Source: Limnoperna fortunei
Lineage: Eukaryota; Mollusca; Bivalvia; Mytilida; Modiolidae
Length of the DNA: 64,000 nt
Direction: 5' to 3'
NCBI GenBank assembly: GCA_944474755.1
Contig: OX104114.1
Coordinates: forward strand, 83,748,623 to 83,812,622
Shown here piece by piece: positions 56,082 to 64,000 of this stretch. The notes beneath the pieces were generated by a model that ran no database searches, had not been told where the DNA came from, and worked only from the letters and a program-made list of their open reading frames with translations. A program made the translations under genes and the position numbers. The first letter of the stretch is position 1, and each line of letters opens with the position of its first letter.

Positions 56082-56250
56082 CAGTCAAATCTCCACAAGT
56101 CAAAGTTTGTGGGACCGTAAAAAAATATATCGAGATATCTCAATCCGAATCAACCCAGTTTAGGATGCGATGTCTGCAACTTCATTATGTGATTAGTCAA
56201 ATATCTAAGGGTATTTATTTTATGTATATTTGTGTCTAATTTTCTAAATT
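56082..56250 (+). mobile_element. pogo-like MITE, one-ended fragment
   Basis: Starts at a TA with CAGTCAAATCTCCACAAGTC, the terminal sequence of the MITE at 61641-62565 (inverted relative to its right end). It then shares GTTTGTGGGACCGTAAAAA, CATTATGTGATT and AAGGGTATTTATTT. The other end is lost. Confidence 0.7.
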
Positions 56251-57014
56251 TTCACTCCCTGGAAGTGTCGCGACACAATGTATGTCCTTAACGATGTCGC
56301 TAGCAAACACTGACGCTGAAGAACATTCAAAACAAAATTCCTCTATGTTGTTATATTTACAAAAAATTATCCCCCCCCCCCCAAAAGTTAGTTGTGTAAG
56401 CATTAAAAGGAGTGAATATTCAATTTATAATTGTCTTCTGCCTTTACACAGTCTGCACCAAAAACTTTTGAGGGTACTAGTCCACTGGACTAGTAAAAAT
56501 TTAAATGTACTAGTCCTCAAAATTTTCCACTAGTCCGACACTGGTTGAGGGTCGCTTTGCGACCCGAACCTGCTAGGGGGGCCTCCCCAGAAAAATTTTG
56601 AAATCTTAGATGCAAAATCCTGCATTCTGAGCATACCTGGAAGGGTTTTAGTTGGTTGAAAACTTTTTTTTTAGCTAATTTTAAGGATTTTACATTAGCA
56701 AAAAATGTATTAAACAAGGAAAACTTGTGACACTATTTATTTTTATTCATGTGTGCTGTCCATAATGATAATAAAACAATGTCAGAGTTTTCAAGTTTTG
56801 TTATTCCTCACAAAGGCACTTGGGGTCAGGATAATTTTTTTTTATGGAATAAAATGCCAATAAATGAGTTTACAGTGTGTATTCACTCGTTTGGTAACTG
56901 ATCTGACATGCCTCATTGTGAAATATTGACCTTAGAAAAATAATAATTTTTTCTTTATTATATAACATCAAGGCATGAATCTTATCCAAGTTCTAACAAG
57001 TGTGGACACAGAAA

Positions 57015-58107
57015 AACGTCTCGCCTGCATTCCGCATCAGTAACGAAAATAAATTTCGTCATAAGCATTACGTAAATAGCATTAAATATCAGCAGCGGCC
57101 TGTATACAAAATATTGTCACCATACCCTGCATAGTTATAGGGGAACAGCCGTAACCCAAAAACTTTAACGTAGTCACTGGACCGTGAAATTGAGGTCAAG
57201 GTCAGGTGGAACCTACCAGACAGTCATGTACTATTCATCAGCAACCTATACACCAAATATTGTCATCCTACCATGCGTAGTTACAGAGGAACTGTCGTAA
57301 CCCCAAAACTTTAACGTAGTCGCTGGACCGTGAAATTGAGGTCAAGGTCAGGTGACACCTACCAGACAGTCATGTACTAGTCATCAGCAACCTATACACC
57401 AAATATTGTCATCCTACCATGCGTAGTTACAGAGGAACTGTCGTAACCCAAAAACTTTAACGTAGTCCCTGGACCGTGAAATTGAGGTCAAGGTCAGGTG
57501 ACACCTACCAGACAGTCATGTACTAGTCATCAGCAACCTATACACCAAATATTGTCATCCTACCATGTGTAGTTACAGAGGAACTGTCGTAACCCAAAAA
57601 CTTTAACGTAGTCGCTGGACCGTGAAATTGAGGTCAAGGTCAGGTGACACCTACCAGACAGTCATGTACTAGTCATCAGCAACCTATACACCAAATATTG
57701 TCATCCTACCATGCGTAGTTACAGAGGAACTGTCGTAACCCAAAAACTTTAACGTAGTCGCTGGACCGTGAAATTGAGGTCAAGGTCAGGTGACACCTAC
57801 CAGACAGTCATGTACTAGTCATCAGCAACCTATACACCAAATATTGTCATCCTACCATGCGTAGTTACAGAGGAACTGTCGTAACCCAAAAACTTTAACG
57901 TAGTCGCTGGACCGTGAAATTGAGGTCAAGGTCAGGTGACAGGTGACTGACTGGCAAGTACTCATCATAAGCTACCTCTGAACCAAATTTGATGGACCTA
58001 GGGCTTGGGCTTACAAAGATATGAAGCAAGATGTCAAGTGTTTACGCCGCCGCCGCCGGATTCCCATACATATGTCTCGCCTCCAGCGACTTTCGTCGCA
58101 GGCGAGA
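57015..58107. mobile_element. Satellite-bearing element with GTCTCGCCTGC ends
   Basis: Left edge CGTCTCGCCTGC (near 57018) and right edge GCAGGCGAGACA (58096-58107) are inverted. The right edge is also a hairpin, CTCGCCTCCAGCG against CGTCGCAGGCGAG. The body is the 146 bp array. This layout (terminal short motif, core tandem repeats, 3' hairpin) resembles pearl/Helentron-type non-autonomous elements described from bivalves; assignment is inference. Confidence 0.6.
57091..57960. repeat. 146 bp satellite, about six units
   Basis: AACTTTAACGTAGTC recurs at 57161, 57307, 57453, 57599, 57745 and 57891, exactly 146 bp apart. Middle units are nearly identical while the first and last are diverged. 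Each unit contains AGGTCAAGGTCAGGTGA. Confidence 0.95.
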
Positions 58108-58960
58108 CAAAAATAGCTCAAGTTTTATTTACTGGAATCCCCACGTTTTATTTAAAAAGAATACCGTTCCGAGTGTCCAGTCCGGAATGAGCTATGTCCG
58201 TTTAATATTCTCTTGATAACTACCACTTAACTTCACTATGTTACATTGTATTTCATTAAAATTTTGTGTTCTCTTCTATCCAAGCGAAGAACAATATTTA
58301 TATTATAATTTGTTATACAATAAAGAAAATATTATTATTCTGAGGTCAATATTTCACAATGAGACATGTCAGACCAGTTACCAAACGAGTGAATACACAC
58401 TGTAAACTCATTAATTGGCTTTTTATTCCATAAAAAAATTATCCTGACCCCAAGCGCCTGCAATTCCTCATAGTCTTTTAATAATTTACGTTTTTATGTT
58501 TGTTGACACATGGTGACTGGTCTCCGGTCTTTCTAATTACCAAAAAGATCGAAGTGTGTGTACCAACACGGTGTTGTGAAGATAACTCAATGACATAATC
58601 TATTTTAATAACTTTATTGAAACTAAAACATTTTTAAACCATTAAAGATCTATAATTAATCGGGGGAAACATGATAGTCCTTTCGTTTTATAAACAATTG
58701 CCTTCATTATTGTGTCCGTGTTGGTCCACTTTTTACTGGTTATCAGACAGATCGAAGTACCGGATTCAGTTTCCTTCTGTTTATCTCCTCGGGATAAATG
58801 TATAATTAATTCAGACTTCGTACACGATCTTTTTTGTAATACTTTGAACTCAATTTGAACTCCAAATATGTTTAAATTTCAAATAACATATAAGGGAAGT
58901 TATATTTTTTACTAGTCCGATAAATAAAATTTACTAGTCCGAGCTGAAAATTACTAGTCT

Positions 58961-59791
58961 GGGGCATCAGGCTTGTGGATAACGTCGCAGACTGTTTACA
59001 GAAATTTTTCAGAAAGTAATTGAAATTATTAGTCTATAAAATCACAAACCAAATTTAATACTGGCCTAAAATGTCTCAATAATTTGTAAAAGATGAGTGC
59101 GGCTTCAACGGAGGTCTTTAATTGTGCTCAGTTGATCATGTTTGGGGAAAAATGCTGGTCATGTCAATTTGAGACAGTATTGAAAACACAACCAATTACC
59201 ACAGTGCTTTCCAAATTTTCTGTGGATAACACTGATGTTCTTAAACCCCACTTAAAAAAATACTGATAGGCTTAAAAATAATATCATGTGACTTTTATAA
59301 AAGAGATGGGGAGACAATACTGGAAAATCCCAATTCATTAAACTCACATAATCGATAATTGGAAACAGTTTGTTTTATTTAAATTTGCAATAATAGATGG
59401 CAACGAAATTTTGAAAACAAACTCCATTAAAAGCATGTAAGGTCTATGTTGATTTGCTTGGTTTAATAAAACATTTGTGGCCTTTTTAATCGGAGGATAT
59501 CCAGAATTGTCAACTTGCTCGGGATAAAGAACTCAGGAATGACAATCAATGCAGTTTGACAATTCTGGATGTCCACCTCTTAAGAAGGCCATAATTGTAT
59601 GTTAGACAATGCATGAAAGAAGAAATAAGTTTTTCTGTATTATTCATCATTTTAATATTATAGCATTTATTAGTAGTCATCTGGAGACGTATCGTGTCTT
59701 GCAGGTAGACAAAGTAATAACAGAATAATAGAATATTTAAATACCATATAATGAATAATTCAACAGGCATAAAATTCTGATTATACTCTAC
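58961..59791. other. CDK2 intron, nothing further recognised
   Basis: A loose inverted pair occurs near 59480-59600 (AATCGGAGGATATCCAGAATTG region against CAATTCTGGATGTCC), suggesting another small palindromic insertion around CTTGCTCGGG. No exon. Confidence 0.4.
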
Positions 59792-59925
59792 CTCTAAAAT
59801 ATCTAAACCATCACCAGTTACGTGGGGCACATTGTTTGAGATTGACTGATGAGGCCATTTAGGAAATGTTGGCTTAAAATCTGGCAGCTGTGATACTCCT
59901 GGCCACACTGACTCATCTGGTGTTC
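59792..59925 (-). CDS. CDK2: Cyclin-dependent kinase 2-like, penultimate coding exon
   Basis: A 134 bp exon, acceptor CATATTTTAG and donor TTAGAG|GTAGAG. It starts with two bases completing Gly and ends in phase 0. It encodes TPDESVWPGVSQLPDFKPTF, PKWPHQSISNNVPHVTGD and GLDILE, the CDK2 C-lobe segment following the CMGC insert (family form GTPDE-x-VWPGV-x4-D-Y/F-K-x-x-FPKW). CDK2 with cyclin E or A drives entry into and progress through S phase in the nucleus. The reading frame that continues past the donor is intron. Confidence 0.92.
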
Positions 59926-60084
59926 CTAAAATATGAAGTAAGTCAGCAGATAAGAAAAAGATATAAAAAAAAAAAAAAACTGCATTGCCAACAGAATGTA
60001 ACATTACAATTTATAAGAATAACATGTACTTTAAAGCTGTATAAAAAAAAACTATGCCCCACCACAGCTCTAACTTGTCAGAAA

Positions 60085-60840
60085 ATAACTAGACAAAGTC
60101 GATCTAGTGATCACCGATACCCCTGCTTTTGTAAAAATTCTCTAACGTTTTTCGTGAACTCTGACCTTGAAATTTGATGAATTTCCCATAAAATGTGATA
60201 GGCTTCTTACCAACATAATATATAACAATACCCGCAGTTTCATTCAAATCGGATGCAAACTTTTTGAGTTATTGTCCAGAAACAACTTTTTTTCTAAAAA
60301 TTTTTTATAGTTTTTGCGGACTGCGACCTAGAAATTTGACTTTCCCCGATAATGGATAGGCTTCTAACCAACCTGATATATAACAATATCCCAAAGTTTT
60401 ATTCAAATCAAATGCAAACTTTTTGAGTTATCGTCCAGAAACAACTTTTTTGTAAAAATTTCTAACGTTTTTCATTGACTGCGACCTTGAAATTTGAAGG
60501 ATTTCCCCCAAAATCAAAAGGTTTTTTACCAACCTGACATATAACAATATCTTAAAGTTTCAATCAAATCGGATGCAAACTTTTAGAGGCATTGTCTGGA
60601 AACAACTTTTTTGTTAAAATTTCTAATGTTTTGCATGGACTGCGACCTTGAAATTTGACGGATTTCCCTCAAAATCGATAGGCTTCTTACCAACCTAATA
60701 TATAACAATATCACAAATTTTCATTTAATTCGGACGTAAACTTTTTGATTTATCATACGGAAACCAAATGTGGACAGACGAACGGACATGAGGACCACTA
60801 TATACCCCCGACTGTTGAGCGGGTGTATAAAAAATTAATG
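60085..60840. repeat. ~160 bp tandem array with a distinctive end
   Basis: GCAAACTTTTTGAGTTAT and relatives recur at about 60255, 60414, 60575 and 60736 (spacing 159-161). Each unit has GACCTTGAAATTTGA, AGGCTTCTTACCAAC and TATATAACAATATC. The array ends in CCACTATATACCCCCGACTG and GAGCGGGTGTATAA. It fits pearl-type core repeats of bivalves (inference). Intronic in CDK2. Confidence 0.85.
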
Positions 60841-60850
60841 TAACACATTA

Positions 60851-61306
60851 GGCCAACAAAAAAAATATGTGTGTTTCCGGTTACCCGACCCTACCTATTT
60901 TTTTGAAGCCGACCCTTAAGTTTTTTTTGCGTTTTTATCAAAGGTTACTTCGAAACGGAAAACTCTAGGTATTGTTCCGGGTTTTAGTTCTATTTTCATA
61001 CTTCCGCCCCAACATGGCGGCCAAATGTAAACATGTACCCTTGTAACGAAATTGATAGCTCATTTAATGACTGTATTAGTCTAGACTTTAAAAGGCTTTA
61101 TAGTAAATTCTTGAAACTTACAAGCTTTACACTTACAAAGGTATAAAAGATAAAGGTCAAAATTAAATTACTAATTTAACCAACACGATTCACGATTCCC
61201 AAAAAAAAATAAAAAATAATAATAATAAAAAAAAAAAAATTAATGACCTACCTAACTATTTTTTAAGTCTATTTAACTGGAAACACACATATTTTTTTGT
61301 TTGGCC
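60851..61306. mobile_element. 456 bp MITE with ~35 bp inverted ends
   Basis: Left GGCCAACAAAAAAAATATGT, GTGTTTCCGGTTA and right TAACTGGAAACACACATATT, TTTTTGTTTGGCC are inverted. TTA flanks both ends (60848-60850 and 61307-61309), a likely 3 bp target duplication. No coding capacity. Superfamily not assigned. Confidence 0.85.
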
Positions 61307-61640
61307 TTATATACAAATTTTATCATTACTGTGGTTTCATTTTTATTTGTTGGATATCAATTTTAATGTTTTTCTTGGGCACTATATATCTACCCATGAA
61401 TTAGAGAATTCAACAAAGTTTTATATCCCTGGGTGTTTAATTTACTTGTAGTGCATGAACATCGTACGTACAAAAAAATCACAACCAACTGTTTTCTTTT
61501 AAGTAAACTTCAAACTTTATAATAAAGATTTAACAGTATTGGGATGCTTTTGTTGATAAGAAAGAAAAAAGACGTACGAAAATGTATTATTCTAACAATA
61601 TCGATTATCTTATACAAATGTGTTCACCAAGAATCAAATA

Positions 61641-62565
61641 CAGTCGAACCTCATTGTCTCGAACTTGGTTGACTCGATACCTCAGTAATGTCGATATAAT
61701 TTTTAAGTCCCAGCATTTTTTCCCATAACAACAATGAATTTCTTCCTCTGATGTGTCGATCTCAGTTGTTTCGATATTTCGCTTAACTGGATGGATTTTT
61801 GTAGTCCAGACAATATTAATTAGTGTACTGTTAACCTCATTGTCTCGAAGTTAATTTTGCTCTCGATATCGTATGTCAAAACTAACAATGTCATTTGTAT
61901 TGTTACTTAATTCGCGTCTGTTTATTTTACACACCAGTCAAACAGTAGACGCGATTATTGATTGGCTATTACAATTTGAATTCGCAATTTAATAAAACGA
62001 ATTGATAACCCAAGCGCAGTACATGCATTACTAAGGTTAATTGATGATCCTCGCCTTACTGGCCGAATTATTTTATCATGTGTAATTAAAAATGATAATT
62101 ATTGAAATTTCTTTTGATCTGATCAATGATATGCATGGTTGAGTTTCGTTTCTTTAAAGACATTCTGCTATTTTTGTTTACTTGTGTGTTGTTTTCAGTT
62201 ACCATGGTTACGTAAAAAACAATCTGTATTGTTTAATTAGTTCTTTCCAACTGTAAGTTGATAAGTGTTTTCTTGAAATGTTTTTCCATGATTTCGTAAT
62301 AAAGTTTATACATTTTATTACACTATTTATTAGTTATTCTCGATTTGTTTTAATGGATATATAGAAAAAATCTTCATACATCGCACGGTACAAATACAAA
62401 CGATGCCGAAGTTCGAAACCAGTATACATGAAATAAATACCCTTATATTTTTTTAAAATCACATAATTAAAATGACGTCACACCCTAAACTCGGTTGACT
62501 CGAACTTCGGATAACTCGATATATTTTTACGGTCCCACAAACTTGGACTTATCGAGGTTTGACTG
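61641..62565. mobile_element. 925 bp pogo/Tc1-type MITE
   Basis: Left end CAGTCGAACCTCATTGTCTC with TTGGTTGACTCGA. Right end reversed: CAGTCAAACCTCGATAAGTC with AGTCAACCGAGTT. TA flanks both ends (61639-61640 and 62566-62567). CAGTCGAACCTC-type termini with TA duplication are typical of pogo/Tigger elements of the Tc1/mariner group. There is no transposase. A fragment of the same family is at 56082-56250. Confidence 0.85.
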
Positions 62566-62567
62566 TA

Positions 62568-63749
<1,182 letters not shown>

Positions 63750-64000
63750 TTAATGTATGATATCTGAAATAAATTTACATACACACATACCAGTTATTTG
63801 ATGATGATGGTCATACATTTACAGCTTGAAAAAGGTAAAATGTTAATTGTATTAGTTATCCCTTAAGAGCTAGTTGACAACAAAAAAAAAAAATGTGACA
63901 AAGAGGTAAACATACCATTAATTAATATTATTATATGACTGTAAATAACTTAGATTTCATTGGTTCAAAGGTATTTTACGTATTATTGCAAAATATGATA

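Larger units (their letters stand above)
56476..58960. mobile_element. ~2.5 kb element with phased ACTAGT sites and internal inverted arms
   Basis: ACTAGT occurs at 56476, 56489, 56509 and 56529 on the left and at 58911, 58933 and 58953 on the right, mostly 20-22 bp apart and often as ACTAGTCCG. Inside, 56814-56985 and 58305-58462 are near-perfect inverted arms (for example GCACTTGGGGTCAGGATAAT and ACCGGTCT-free block TGGTAACTGATCTGACATG against CATGTCAGACCAGTTACCA). Between the arms lies the satellite-bearing element at 57015-58107. No transposase was found. The whole element sits in a CDK2 intron. Confidence 0.65.

Noticed and set aside
56517..56717. 66-codon minus-strand frame at the edge of the ACTAGT element
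   Set aside because: Part of the repeated element's end sequence; no recognisable domain.
57091..57960. CRISPR array
   Set aside because: Whole 146 bp units are repeated without unique spacers, and the host is a eukaryote.

Overview
The window is AT-rich eukaryotic genomic DNA. It is intron-rich, gene-sparse and dense in repeats, and most likely comes from a bivalve mollusc. The assignment rests on the combination of a tRNA-headed SINE family, a reverse-transcriptase relic with a YIDD box and a tail of a kind I associate with bivalve genomes, pearl/Helitron-like elements with ~150-160 bp core tandem repeats, many long hairpin elements, and a split C-type lectin gene. No species is claimed. 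There is no sign of operons, Shine-Dalgarno sites, CRISPR or prokaryotic gene density, and almost all long open frames are chance.

Genes. Three spliced host genes are supported, all on the minus strand. (1) A secreted C-type lectin: a possible signal-peptide exon near 5.66 kb, lectin-domain exons at 4.3 and 3.6 kb, and the last exon at 0.8-1.0 kb. At least one small exon is unplaced. (2) An unrecognised protein with a charged, disordered segment, a predicted helical/coiled-coil region and a basic tail. It is reconstructed from four exons (33.5, 29.9, 27.3 and 26.8 kb) whose splice phases all agree. (3) A cyclin-dependent kinase of the CDK2 type: the last three coding exons lie at 63.7, 59.9 and 55.6 kb, followed by a probable 2.7 kb 3' UTR ending near 52.8 kb. 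A further exon-like frame at 46.2-46.6 kb has no recognised family.

Mobile DNA. 0-26 kb holds the lectin gene, then largely empty DNA with SINEs, a second dispersed family with a CAAT-repeat tail, a decayed reverse transcriptase at 10.5-11.3 kb, and a ~1.4 kb repeat present twice (12.07 and 23.45 kb). 26-34 kb is the unknown gene. One of its introns carries a ~73 bp minisatellite split by a ~950 bp insertion encoding a broken Crypton/ZMYM-type domain. 34.7-46 kb is the most complex part: an inverted pair of telomere-like repeats, then a ~10.4 kb region bounded by ~0.67 kb inverted repeats that contains a frameshifted Merlin (ISXO2/IS1595-like) transposase, a decayed piggyBac transposase, repeated CCAAT/CRE-bearing units and nested hairpins. 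47-52 kb has a LINE C-terminal fragment, large palindromes and a 40 bp minisatellite. 52.8-64 kb is the CDK2 gene. Its introns hold a 2.5 kb element with phased ACTAGT sites, a 146 bp satellite with nuclear-receptor-like half-sites, a 160 bp tandem array, a pogo-like MITE and another MITE.

The most unusual overall signal is the number of long, near-perfect palindromes (more than fifteen). Their arms differ from family to family but many share a GC-rich apex, and one sits inside the apex of another. They look like a group of hairpin-type non-autonomous elements active recently enough for the arms still to match. Coordinates of repeats were read by eye and are approximate to about ten bases; splice sites were checked base by base.
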